A stretch of DNA of 7,570 bases from Helicobacteraceae bacterium (GCA_015489055.1 WFMO01000121.1:1-7570), one strand, 5' to 3'; shown: positions 1 to 7,038, numbered from the stretch's first letter. The notes: generated by a model not told the origin, from the letters alone. Made by a program: numbers and translations.

Positions 1-624
1 GGTATAAGTTTTGATATTATCAGTGGTGATGATGAAGCTAAATATACAGCGTATGCGGTACAAAAAAGACTTAATGTTTTACACATAAAGATAAAAACAT
101 TTGTTTTAGTTGATATTGGCGGCGGTTCTACAGAGATAACTTTTGTAAACAATAACAACATAGCTACAAAGAGTTTTAATATTGGAATAGTTACATTAAC
201 ACAACAAGCTTCAAATAACGGTAGATTAGACAATCTGTTAGATAATGTCCTTAAAGATGTTAAGTTATTTATACAGGCTTATTATCAAAACAATGTGCGA
301 CCTGAGTTGTTTGTGCAAACAGCAGGAACGCCAACGACTCTTGCTGCATATTTGCTGGGTATGCGGTATGATACTTATAATCCTGCTAAAATCAATGGTT
401 TTATTTTAAAACAAAATGTGTTAAAACAGGTAAAAAAAGAGCTGTTGGACATGGATAAGCAAACACGCGCTAAATATGTCGGAACAGGCAGAGAAGATTT
501 GATCATCACTGGAATTGATATTGTTAATCAAATATATGATATCTTAGGCTTTAAAGATGCAATAGTAATAGATGATAGTTTACGCGAAGGACTTGCTTTT
601 TATTATTGTGATAAATTAAAGTGA
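1..624 (+). CDS. Ppx/GppA-family phosphatase, C-terminal part (5' end outside window)
   Basis: The frame is open from base 1 to a TGA at 622-624 and encodes the last 207 residues. The ASKHA-type phosphatase signature is visible: SGDDEA at fragment residues 8-13, DIGGGSTEI at 38-46 (phosphate-binding loop with the family's conserved Gly and Glu) and TAGTPTT at 107-113, followed by the typical end motif LREGLAF. Members of this family remove phosphate from polyphosphate or from guanosine pentaphosphate in the cytoplasm, linking phosphate storage to the stringent response; sequence alone does not say which. The protein stops soon after LREGLAF, so it is the short form without the extra C-terminal HD-like domain of E. 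coli Ppx and GppA. A GTG at 295 is an internal codon, not a start, because the conserved motifs lie upstream of it. The family call is firm; the substrate is unknown. Confidence 0.93.
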   Translation, partial: GISFDIISGDDEAKYTAYAVQKRLNVLHIKIKTFVLVDIGGGSTEITFVNNNNIATKSFNIGIVTLTQQASNNGRLDNLLDNVLKDVKLFIQAYYQNNVRPELFVQTAGTPTTLAAYLLGMRYDTYNPAKINGFILKQNVLKQVKKELLDMDKQTRAKYVGTGREDLIITGIDIVNQIYDILGFKDAIVIDDSLREGLAFYYCDKLK

Positions 625-654
625 GTCTTAATCTAATTAACAGTTATATTTTTC

Positions 655-660
655 TATAAT
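655..660 (+). promoter_or_regulatory. Candidate -10 box of the ilvB operon promoter
   Basis: A perfect TATAAT is preceded by a short T-run (649-653) in the 63-nt gap between the phosphatase gene and ilvB. A start site about 7 nt downstream would give a leader of roughly 20 nt before the ilvB ATG. I see no good -35 match at normal spacing. That fits Campylobacterota sigma-70 promoters, in which the -35 is poorly conserved and T-rich DNA precedes the -10. The short leader leaves no room for a leader-peptide attenuator. Confidence 0.55.
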
Positions 661-676
661 CTTGATAATTTTTAAC

Positions 677-682
677 AAGGAG
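677..682 (+). promoter_or_regulatory. Ribosome binding site of ilvB
   Basis: AAGGAG lies 5 nt before the ATG at 688 and is the strongest Shine-Dalgarno match in the window. It settles the ilvB start; the ATG at 683 is out of frame and too close to the site. Confidence 0.8.
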
Positions 683-687
683 ATGCT

Positions 688-2382
688 ATGAAGATTAGCG
701 GTGCACAGATGGTTATTGAGGCATTGATAGCAGAAAATGTAGATACCGTTTTTGGTTATCCAGGCGGCGCTATCATGAATATTTATGATGAGATATATAA
801 GCAAAATTCATTTAAGCATATCCTAACAAGACATGAGCAGGCAGCCGTTCATGCTGCCGAGGGCTATGCTAAGGTTAGCGGAAAAGTCGGTGTTGCTATG
901 ATCACTAGCGGTCCTGGCTTTACAAACGCAGTTACAGGCTTGGCAGATGCATATATGGATTCGGTTCCGTTAGTTGTTATAAGCGGACAGGTGCCTATGA
1001 GTTTGATTGGCACTGATGCCTTTCAAGAGATTGATGCAGTCGGTATCAGCCGTTCTTGCACAAAGCACAATTATCTAGTTACTGATGCAAAAGATTTGCC
1101 ACGTGTTTTAAAAGAAGCTTTTTACATAGCATCTTCTGGTCGTCCTGGTCCTGTGCATGTTGATATTCCTAAAGATATAACGGCTCAAATAGAAGTCTTT
1201 GATTATTCTACGCCCATACATTTGGAGACATACAAGCCTACTATTAAAGGTAATGTCCGTCAAATTAAAAAGGCTGTTATGGCTATTAAAGAGGCAAAAA
1301 GACCTCTTTTTTATATAGGTGGAGGAGCGATTAATTCTAATGCCGCACAAGAGGTTCGAGAATTTGTGAAAATGACCGGTATTCCTGCTGTTGAGACATT
1401 TATGGCTAGAGGAACGCTAAGATATGATGATCCGCTTTTGATCTCAATGCCTGGAATGCATGGTAGTTATGCCGCAAATATGGCAATGAGCGAGACAGAT
1501 TTGATGATATCTCTTGGCGCTAGGTTTGATGACAGGGTAACAGGGAAGTTAAGCGAATTTGCCAAACATGCAAAGATTATACATGTAGATGTTGATCCTG
1601 CTAGTATTTCAAAAATAGTCAAAGTTGACTATCCGATAGTGGGTGATTTAAGGCATGTGGTAAAGAATATGATGGAGATAGCATCAAGTGTTATTGAGAA
1701 GGAGCGCTATGAGCCTTGGCTTGAAAGCGTAGAGCATTTTGACAAATTGCACCCACTTTCATATAAAGAAGATTCCGATAAATTAAAACCGCAGTGGGTC
1801 ATACAAAGGGTAGGTGAGCTTTTAGGTGAGTGTGCAAATATCACAACTGATGTTGGTCAACACCAAATGTGGACTGCTCAGTTTTATCCATTTTCAAGGC
1901 CTAGACAACTTATCAGTTCAGGCGGTTTAGGGACTATGGGCTTTGGTTTTCCAGCAGCCATCGGAGTAAAAGTAGCCGATTTTGAGCGAGTTAGCATTAA
2001 TATTACTGGCGATGGTTCGATTTTGATGAATATTCAAGAACTTATGACGGCAGTTGAAAAAAAGATACCTGTTATTAATATTATATTGAACAATAATTTT
2101 TTAGGAATGGTAAGACAGTGGCAGACTCTTTTTTACGATAAAAGGCACTCTGAGACTGATTTAAGTATGCAGCCTGATTTTGTTATGTTAGCCAAAGCTT
2201 TTGGAGGAATTGGATATGTTGTCCATACAAAAGAGGAGTTTGATGCTGCTTTAAATGATGCGGTTGAAAAAAATATCGTAGCTATGATAGATGTGCGCAT
2301 AGATAGGTTTGAAAATGTTATGCCTATGGTGCCGTCAGGCGGTTCACTGTTTAATATGATGTTAGAATACAAGGAAAAATAA
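688..2382 (+). CDS. ilvB: Acetolactate (acetohydroxyacid) synthase, large catalytic subunit
   Basis: This thiamine-diphosphate enzyme condenses two pyruvates, or pyruvate and 2-oxobutyrate, in the first common step of valine, leucine and isoleucine synthesis. The 564 residues are full length for the family. In order they show the N-terminal pyrimidine-binding domain with the activating glutamate in RHEQAAVHAAEGYA (Glu50), a central domain with GARFDDRVTG (277-286), and a C-terminal diphosphate-binding domain with GDGS at 441-444 and the paired Asn at 468-469. The RFDDR motif marks the FAD-binding biosynthetic type rather than the catabolic FAD-free acetolactate synthase. The start at 688 has an excellent ribosome site. 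ilvN begins directly after its stop codon, as expected for the two subunits. The gene is also called ilvI in C. jejuni. Confidence 0.97.
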   Translation: MKISGAQMVIEALIAENVDTVFGYPGGAIMNIYDEIYKQNSFKHILTRHEQAAVHAAEGYAKVSGKVGVAMITSGPGFTNAVTGLADAYMDSVPLVVISGQVPMSLIGTDAFQEIDAVGISRSCTKHNYLVTDAKDLPRVLKEAFYIASSGRPGPVHVDIPKDITAQIEVFDYSTPIHLETYKPTIKGNVRQIKKAVMAIKEAKRPLFYIGGGAINSNAAQEVREFVKMTGIPAVETFMARGTLRYDDPLLISMPGMHGSYAANMAMSETDLMISLGARFDDRVTGKLSEFAKHAKIIHVDVDPASISKIVKVDYPIVGDLRHVVKNMMEIASSVIEKERYEPWLESVEHFDKLHPLSYKEDSDKLKPQWVIQRVGELLGECANITTDVGQHQMWTAQFYPFSRPRQLISSGGLGTMGFGFPAAIGVKVADFERVSINITGDGSILMNIQELMTAVEKKIPVINIILNNNFLGMVRQWQTLFYDKRHSETDLSMQPDFVMLAKAFGGIGYVVHTKEEFDAALNDAVEKNIVAMIDVRIDRFENVMPMVPSGGSLFNMMLEYKEK

Positions 2383-2853
2383 ATGGAAGCAGTAAGACGA
2401 GTAATTTCTGTGGTTGTATTAAATGAAGCAAGCGTTCTCTCTAGAATAACGGATCTTTTTTCAGGAAGAGGTTACAATATCACATCTTTAACAGTTGCCC
2501 CAATTCCTAAAAGTAAATATTCGCGCTTGACTATTGTTACATCAGGGTCTATGCGGGTAATTGAGCAGATTACAAAACAACTCCATAAGCTTATACCGGT
2601 TTTAAAGGTTATAGAGCATTGTGATGCTGTTGAAAAAGAGATGGTTTTGGTAAAATTTTCAAGCGATAACAGTATAAGTGATATTGAGACAATATGTAGT
2701 GCATACAATGGAAAAATAGTTAATGCCGGTGATGGTTTTTTCATAGCTTTAATAGCAGATGAATCACAAAGAATGGATAATTTTTTAGATGCTATAGAAC
2801 GTTTTCATCCTAAAGAGATTGTAAGAAGCGGTACTGTCGCGCTTGAGCGTTAA
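2383..2853 (+). CDS. ilvN: Acetolactate synthase, small regulatory subunit
   Basis: This is the regulatory partner of the upstream catalytic subunit: it raises activity and normally binds valine for feedback inhibition. It has 156 residues, close to the usual size of about 160. An N-terminal ACT domain spans roughly residues 6-80, with [12 protein letters not shown] at 29-40, and a C-terminal small-subunit domain follows, with EKEMVLVKF at 84-92 and a final [10 protein letters not shown]. The ATG directly follows the ilvB TAA, with AAGGA at 2371-2375 inside the end of ilvB, so translation is probably coupled. The effector loop reads NEASVLSR (14-21), where E. coli IlvH has NESGALSR. Ser17 therefore sits at the position of E. 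coli Gly14, where a Gly-to-Asp change is known to weaken valine inhibition. Whether feedback is altered here is inference. The ilvH name is equally common. Confidence 0.96.
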   Translation: MEAVRRVISVVVLNEASVLSRITDLFSGRGYNITSLTVAPIPKSKYSRLTIVTSGSMRVIEQITKQLHKLIPVLKVIEHCDAVEKEMVLVKFSSDNSISDIETICSAYNGKIVNAGDGFFIALIADESQRMDNFLDAIERFHPKEIVRSGTVALER

Positions 2854-2855
2854 AA

Positions 2856-3830
2856 ATGCTACTCTCAGAGATTGCTTCATCACTTGATTGTGAATATTTT
2901 GGAGACAATGTTGATATCTATGGTATGAATGATCTTTTTCATGCAGGTAGCGGTGAACTAAGTTTTGTGAGTGATAAAAAATATATCCCGTCTTTAGCTT
3001 CTTTAAAAGCGTCTGCCGTTTTAATCTCAAAAGATTTACTTCAATATTTGCCTAATGATATCGCATATATAGTGTGTGAAAACGTATCTTTAACTATGGC
3101 GTACGCTACAAAACTTTTTGAACTTAAAAAGATAGAGCCGACGGATAAGAAAACATCTATAGGCAAACATACTTATATTGATAAAAACTGCAATATTGAA
3201 CAGGGTGTTATTATCAGAGATAACTGTACCATAATGGCAGGTGCATATCTTGGATCATGTGTTGTTGTGGGTAATAACACCGTTATCTATCCAAATGTCA
3301 CCATATATAGAGATACCATGATTGCCAATAATTGCATAATCCACTCAGGCAGTGTTATAGGAGCAGACGGATTTGGATTTGCTCATACTGCCGATGGACA
3401 TCATATTAAAATTTATCATACGGGTAATGTTGTTGTTGAAAATGATGTTGAAATAGGTGCAAATTGTGCAGTTGATAGGGCTGTTTTTGGCTCAACTGTT
3501 ATCAAAAAAGGTGTAAAACTAGATAATTTTATCCATATAGGACACAACTGTGAGATAGGTGAGTATTGTTTACTAGTTGCTCAAAGCGGGGTAGGGGGCT
3601 CTACTACTTTGGGGAGAAACTGTGTAGTTAGCGGTCAAAGTGCTTTTGCAGATCACTTAGATATAGCTCCTTTTTCAACCTTTACAGCTAGAAGTGGAGT
3701 AATAAAGTCAATTAAGCAACCAAATGGTATCTGGAGCGGTTATCCGTTAATGACACATCAAAAATGGATGAAACTTCAAATAAAAATAGCAAGATTATTA
3801 AAAGAAGAAAAATGGACATTAAACAAATAG
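2856..3830 (+). CDS. lpxD: UDP-3-O-acylglucosamine N-acyltransferase, first (diverged) tandem copy
   Basis: LpxD transfers a 3-hydroxyacyl chain from acyl carrier protein to the 2-amino group of the UDP-sugar precursor of lipid A, in the cytoplasm. The 324 residues carry an N-terminal uridine-binding domain (about 1-95, with LSFVSDKKY at 35-43), a left-handed beta helix of hexapeptide repeats (about 100-285, with GADGFGF at 169-175) and a C-terminal helix. Both histidines matching catalytic His239 and His276 of E. coli LpxD are present (His230 in [10 protein letters not shown] and His267 in SAFADHLDI). Compared with the next gene it has Asp40 for Asn, Gly229 for Ala and Asp266 for Gly at or next to the substrate and catalytic positions. 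It starts 2 nt after ilvN with only a weak ribosome site, suggesting coupling. It is intact, so probably active; its exact acyl or sugar preference is unknown. Confidence 0.92.
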   Translation: MLLSEIASSLDCEYFGDNVDIYGMNDLFHAGSGELSFVSDKKYIPSLASLKASAVLISKDLLQYLPNDIAYIVCENVSLTMAYATKLFELKKIEPTDKKTSIGKHTYIDKNCNIEQGVIIRDNCTIMAGAYLGSCVVVGNNTVIYPNVTIYRDTMIANNCIIHSGSVIGADGFGFAHTADGHHIKIYHTGNVVVENDVEIGANCAVDRAVFGSTVIKKGVKLDNFIHIGHNCEIGEYCLLVAQSGVGGSTTLGRNCVVSGQSAFADHLDIAPFSTFTARSGVIKSIKQPNGIWSGYPLMTHQKWMKLQIKIARLLKEEKWTLNK

Positions 3831-4765
3831 CTGAGATTATAGGTGCAAAGTACAGTGGTCAATCTTTTGAGATCAAAAAAATAAATACCTTGCTAGATGC
3901 ACAGCCCTCGGAGATATCGTTTGTATCAAATGATAAATATATCAAAGATATATATCAAACAAAAGCCGGCGCATTGATAGTTGACGGCAATAACGCAGAT
4001 AAAGCCCCATCTTCGACAATTACGCTTGTTGTAGATGAGCCGTATGTTGCTATGGCAAAATTATCACAATATTTTTCATCATCAATTGAGAGCAGTATAG
4101 ATAAAAAAGCAGTTATCGGCAAAGGCAGCATTGTATCTGAAAAAGCAGAATTGAGAAATAATGTAAACATCGGTAAAAACTGTCATATCATGGCCAATGT
4201 CTATTTAGGAGATAATGTTGTTGTAAAAGATAATACTATACTTTATCCCGGTGTAGTTATTTATAGAGACTGCCACATCGGTTCAAATTGTATTGTTCAC
4301 GCTAACAGTGTAATTGGTGGTGACGGGTTTGGTTTTGCAACTTCTAAAACAGGTCAGCATATTAAAATCTATCAAAATGGAAATGTAATAATTGAAGATG
4401 ATGTTGAGATAGGCAGTTGTACTACTATAGATAGAGCCGCTCTTGGGAGTACGCTTATTAAAAAAGGTGTGCATATTGATAATCTCGTGCAAGTTGCCCA
4501 TAACTGTGAGGTGGGTGAATATAGTGTACTGGTATCACAAACCGGCTTGGCAGGTTCATCTAAGCTTGGGCACCATGTCGTAATGGGCGGTCAAAGTGCT
4601 ACATCGGGTCATCTTGAGATCGCACCTCTTACAACACTAGCCGCTAGAAGCGGTGTTACCAAATCAATCAAGACAAGTGGTAAGGTTTTTGGAGGATTCC
4701 CTTTAATGCAGCAGAAATCATGGTTGAAACTTCAGGCAAAATTGGCTAAACTATTGAAAACTTAA
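3812..4765 (+). CDS. lpxD: UDP-3-O-acylglucosamine N-acyltransferase, second (canonical) tandem copy
   Basis: This is a second LpxD of 317 residues that aligns with the first copy from residue 1 with no visible gap. It has ISFVSNDKY at 35-43 (Phe37, Asn40 and Tyr43 at the uridine site), GGDGFGF at 169-175, [10 protein letters not shown] with His230, and SATSGHLEI with His267. The AH and GH contexts of the two histidines are the usual LpxD forms, so this copy is the better candidate for the housekeeping enzyme. The start at 3812 is chosen because [16 protein letters not shown] lines up with the N-terminus of the first copy; an in-frame ATG at 3764 would add 16 basic, poorly conserved residues with no ribosome site. 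The gene overlaps the end of the previous one by 19 nt in another frame. Only a purine-rich AAGAAG stretch precedes it, so translation is probably coupled. Confidence 0.93.
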   Translation: MDIKQIAEIIGAKYSGQSFEIKKINTLLDAQPSEISFVSNDKYIKDIYQTKAGALIVDGNNADKAPSSTITLVVDEPYVAMAKLSQYFSSSIESSIDKKAVIGKGSIVSEKAELRNNVNIGKNCHIMANVYLGDNVVVKDNTILYPGVVIYRDCHIGSNCIVHANSVIGGDGFGFATSKTGQHIKIYQNGNVIIEDDVEIGSCTTIDRAALGSTLIKKGVHIDNLVQVAHNCEVGEYSVLVSQTGLAGSSKLGHHVVMGGQSATSGHLEIAPLTTLAARSGVTKSIKTSGKVFGGFPLMQQKSWLKLQAKLAKLLKT

Positions 4766-4776
4766 AAGGATACGTA

Positions 4777-4995
4777 ATGTCAGAAAATAAAATAGAATCA
4801 ACAATAGCTCTTCACGGTACAAAAAAAGGTGTGATTTCGATTTCAAAAATCGAAGAGCCTTATGGTGAGGGAAGCGGTACAGTTGCCAGTATAGGTATTT
4901 CATTGGGTGGTAATGCGGATGAACCTGATTGGAAAGTTCATATTCCCATTGAAAATCTAGAAGAGGTTATTGCAGTTTTAAATACTCTTAAGTAA
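4777..4995 (+). CDS. Small acidic protein of unknown function (72 residues)
   Basis: I do not recognise this protein. It starts 11 nt after the second lpxD, with AGGA at 4767-4770 placed 6 nt before the ATG, so it looks genuinely translated and is the last gene of the ilv-lpxD unit. It has no cysteine, signal peptide or membrane segment. By eye I count 11 acidic and 6 lysine residues. The pattern suggests beta strands around residues 6-13, 18-25, 35-44 and 52-57, then an amphipathic helix at 59-71 (ENLEEVIAVLNTLK). This beta-beta-beta-beta-alpha order is that of the PC4-like single-strand nucleic acid binding fold, but the resemblance is only in outline and the function is open. The good ribosome site, position in the operon and terminator just after it support a real gene. 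Confidence 0.8.
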   Translation: MSENKIESTIALHGTKKGVISISKIEEPYGEGSGTVASIGISLGGNADEPDWKVHIPIENLEEVIAVLNTLK

Positions 4996-5005
4996 AAGCT
5001 AAGAA

Positions 5006-5045
5006 ATAAAGTCTTTACTCGTCCTTGTATTTGTAAAGACTTTAT
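5006..5045. terminator. Bidirectional hairpin terminator between converging units
   Basis: A perfect 13-bp inverted repeat (ATAAAGTCTTTAC at 5006-5018, GTAAAGACTTTAT at 5033-5045) flanks a 14-nt loop. It lies 10 nt after the small plus-strand gene and 9 nt before the end of the aspB stop codon on the minus strand. The stem is AT-rich and no clean T-run follows on either side, apart from a T-rich TTCTTAGCTT stretch on the minus strand. Position and perfect pairing favour a shared terminator. Each arm is itself nearly palindromic around its centre. Confidence 0.72.
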
Positions 5046-5054
5046 ATTAATGCA

Positions 5055-6221
5055 TTATTTTAATGTTGCTACATACTTTTTAATACGATTGATTCCCTCT
5101 TCAATGCTGCTTATATCTGTAGCAAAACTAAACCTAAAATATCCTTCGCTTCCAAATCCTAGACCCGGAACAACGGCAACACCTGTTTTTTCAAGTAAAT
5201 TTTTGCAAAATGTAACTGAATCGTTACTCACTGATTTTATATTTACAAACAGATAAAACGCGCCCATAGGAGATAAAACAGACAATCCGTCAATATCGTT
5301 AAATAGTCTAACTGCTACATCTCTTCGTTTTTGAAACTCTAGTCGCATTTTTTCTATATCTTTATCGATACTTCCATTTAGTCCAAAAATAGCAGCTTTT
5401 TGCGTGATTGAATTAATATTTGATGTGCTTTGACTTTGAAGTTTTTTAGTAGCTTGTACAATATCTTCTCTATATGCCGCCATATATCCAAATCTCCACC
5501 CCGTCATAGCCGCAGATTTACTGAGTCCGTTTATCGTGATGGTACGCTTAAACATATCATCACTGACAGATGCTGTTGATGTAAATTGTCCATCATATAT
5601 CAATTTTTCATACATCTCATCGCTTGCCACTAAGATATCTGTACCTTCTAAAATTTTTCCAATAGCAGTTAACTCATCTTTGGAATATACTGTACCTGTA
5701 GGATTGGAAGGGGATGTTAAAACAAGCATTTTTGTTTTGTTTGTAATCGCATCTTTTAGCTGTTGGGGAGTCATTTTAAAATTTGTTGTATCTGTTGTTG
5801 TGACCTCTATCACCTTGCCGCCACAATATTTGACGATTTCAGGGTATGTTACCCAGTATGGAGCCGGAATAATAACTTCATCTTCTTCTTCGATTACAAC
5901 TGAAAAGAGATTGAATAAAGACTGTTTGGCACCATTATTTACTATAACGCCTGCCATATTATATGTAAGGTTGTTATCTTTTTTAAGCTTATCTATAATA
6001 GCTTGTTTTAACTCAGGAATTCCGTCAACTGCGGTATATTTTGTAAAACCCTCATTTATGGCTGTAATTGCTGCATCTTTGATGGGTCTTGGAGTATCAA
6101 AATCTGGCTCACCTGCAGAGAAGCTAAGTATATCTTTGCCCTCTGCTTTGAGGTCTGCCGCAAGATTTGATACAGCTATTGTAATTGATGTCGAGAGTGC
6201 ACTGATGCGTTTTGTTAGCAT
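5055..6221 (-). CDS. aspB: Class I PLP-dependent aminotransferase, aspartate aminotransferase type
   Basis: This cytoplasmic enzyme swaps the amino group between aspartate and 2-oxoglutarate, linking the TCA cycle to aspartate-family amino acids. The 388 residues are normal for the bacterial Ib subgroup. Visible family residues are FSAGEPDFDTP (34-44), PAPYWVTYPE (119-128, Trp123 stacking on the cofactor), SPSNPTG (170-176, Asn173), SDEMYE (200-205, Asp201 and Tyr204), the PLP Schiff-base lysine in NGLSKS (Lys235), MTGWRFGY (239-246) and the carboxylate-binding Arg363 in FRFSFAT. The ATG at 6219-6221 has AAGG 8 nt upstream (6230-6233). It lies downstream of speA and cysE as in C. jejuni but has its own promoter and is separated from cysE by a likely terminator. 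Related subgroup enzymes can also accept prephenate or aromatic substrates, so strict aspartate specificity is not proven. Confidence 0.93.
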   Translation of the reverse strand: MLTKRISALSTSITIAVSNLAADLKAEGKDILSFSAGEPDFDTPRPIKDAAITAINEGFTKYTAVDGIPELKQAIIDKLKKDNNLTYNMAGVIVNNGAKQSLFNLFSVVIEEEDEVIIPAPYWVTYPEIVKYCGGKVIEVTTTDTTNFKMTPQQLKDAITNKTKMLVLTSPSNPTGTVYSKDELTAIGKILEGTDILVASDEMYEKLIYDGQFTSTASVSDDMFKRTITINGLSKSAAMTGWRFGYMAAYREDIVQATKKLQSQSTSNINSITQKAAIFGLNGSIDKDIEKMRLEFQKRRDVAVRLFNDIDGLSVLSPMGAFYLFVNIKSVSNDSVTFCKNLLEKTGVAVVPGLGFGSEGYFRFSFATDISSIEEGINRIKKYVATLK

Positions 6222-6246
6222 AAACTATACCTTATGTTTTTTTCAG

Positions 6247-6252
6247 ATTATA
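6247..6252 (-). promoter_or_regulatory. Extended -10 promoter of aspB
   Basis: On the minus strand the sequence reads TGGTATAAT, a perfect -10 with the TG extension, preceded by a T7 run. Transcription would start near 6240, giving a leader of roughly 20 nt before the aspB ATG, which contains the AAGG ribosome site. No convincing -35 is seen at 17 nt spacing; the TTGAGT at 6263-6268 is too close (10 nt). Confidence 0.65.
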
Positions 6253-6254
6253 CC

Positions 6255-6292
6255 AAAAAAATACTCAATATTTTATGTTGTAAGATACTGAG
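6255..6292 (-). terminator. Probable intrinsic terminator after cysE
   Basis: Read on the minus strand, CTCAGTAT (6292-6285) pairs with ATATTGAG (6271-6264) as an 8-bp stem containing one G-U pair around a 13-nt loop. It is followed after TA by a T7 run (6261-6255). Hairpin plus U-tract, placed after the cysE stop, is the intrinsic terminator layout. The stem is short and low in GC, so termination may be partial. On the plus strand the stem has an A-C mismatch and no T-tract, so the element is directional. Confidence 0.6.
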
Positions 6293-6329
6293 ATTGAATT
6301 ATACAAATAATTTTTTAAGAGGATTGATG

Positions 6330-7031
6330 CTAGTTTTGCATAGATTGAATAAATGAATTATATATCTCTTCGAGTTTCAAATCTTTTTCTAAAATCTCTT
6401 TATCATCTTGCATCATTATATGTTCTAGTATCGCGACACGCTTTAAAAGGTATTCAAACATCTCTTTGTTGATATCTGGTAGTTTATTGTGCATAAACGG
6501 ATCTTTGCATCGTCCTTTTTCTATGGTGTGAGCAGGAATTCCAATAGCAGTTGAATTTGGCGGAACATCCCTAACAACAACAGAGTTAGCACCTATTTTA
6601 GAGTTTTCTCCTATAGTTATGTTTCCTAATACTTTTGCTCCCGCACCTACAACCACATGACGCTTTATAGTTGGATGGCGTTTATGCATATCAAGACTCA
6701 CACCACCTAGTGTTACACCCTGATAAATTAAGACATCATCTTCTATGATGGTTGTCTCACCGATAACCACGCCAAAACCATGATCTATAAAAACACGTCT
6801 GCCTATGGTTGCTGCCGGGTGTATATCTATATTTGTCCAAATTTGATTAAAGCCCATTATCACTCTTGCCGTGCGCGTTAATCCAAGCTTGTGCAATTTA
6901 TTTGATATTCTATACCAAAATATAGCCCAAATACCTGGATAATTAAATAAAAAATTTAATTTTGATGTTAAAGCGGGGTCATTATGATAGGCGTTTGAAA
7001 AATCTTCTCTTATTTGTTTAAAAATACCCAA
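6330..7031 (-). CDS. cysE: Serine O-acetyltransferase (TTG start)
   Basis: CysE acetylates serine with acetyl-CoA to O-acetylserine, the committed step of cysteine synthesis. The 233 residues have a short N-terminal helical domain (about 1-65) with the serine-site aspartate in HNDPA (Asp18). A left-handed beta helix follows, with IDHGFGVVIGET (82-92; Asp83 and His84 match the E. coli catalytic Asp157 and His158) and HKRHP (116-120; His119 matches His193). It continues with TLGG, GAGAKVLGN and VPPNSTAIGIPA. The start is TTG at 7031-7029, supported by AGGA 7 nt upstream and by family-like residues directly after it; no nearby ATG fits. It begins 12 nt after the speA stop. The C-terminus is a charged helical extension ending SMQN, not the terminal Ile that docks CysK in E. 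coli. Confidence 0.94.
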   Translation of the reverse strand: MGIFKQIREDFSNAYHNDPALTSKLNFLFNYPGIWAIFWYRISNKLHKLGLTRTARVIMGFNQIWTNIDIHPAATIGRRVFIDHGFGVVIGETTIIEDDVLIYQGVTLGGVSLDMHKRHPTIKRHVVVGAGAKVLGNITIGENSKIGANSVVVRDVPPNSTAIGIPAHTIEKGRCKDPFMHNKLPDINKEMFEYLLKRVAILEHIMMQDDKEILEKDLKLEEIYNSFIQSMQN

Positions 7032-7038
7032 AATTTTA

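Noticed and set aside
628..640. TTAATCTAATTAA palindrome upstream of the ilvB -10, as an operator
   Set aside because: Short, purely AT-rich palindromes are expected by chance in such DNA; no second copy or known regulator site supports it.
1108..1350. Minus-strand open frame inside ilvB
   Set aside because: It is antisense to conserved ilvB codons, with Cys/Arg/Asn-rich low-meaning sequence; chance frame. The same applies to the antisense frames at 2133-2372, 2472-2744, 2785-3030, 3955-4170 and 4283-4501, and to the plus frame at 5050-5256.
3588..3614. Three G-runs (G4, G5, G4) in the first lpxD, as a phase-variable tract or G-quadruplex
   Set aside because: Phase-variable poly-G tracts in this phylum are longer and uninterrupted, and only three runs are present; they encode conserved glycine-rich turns.
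3764..3811. Longer N-terminus for the second lpxD
   Set aside because: The extra 16 residues are Lys/Asn-rich, have no counterpart in the first copy and no ribosome site; the start at 3812 aligns with the paralog.
5536..6291. Open frame of 251 codons on the plus strand, opposite aspB
   Set aside because: It lies almost wholly antisense to a clear aminotransferase gene, has no ribosome site or recognisable motif, and its residues are what the opposite strand of aspB would give.
6297..6312. AATTAT-ATAATT small hairpin just after cysE, as its terminator
   Set aside because: Only six A-T pairs with no following T-tract in the right place; the hairpin at 6264-6292 with T7 is a better candidate.
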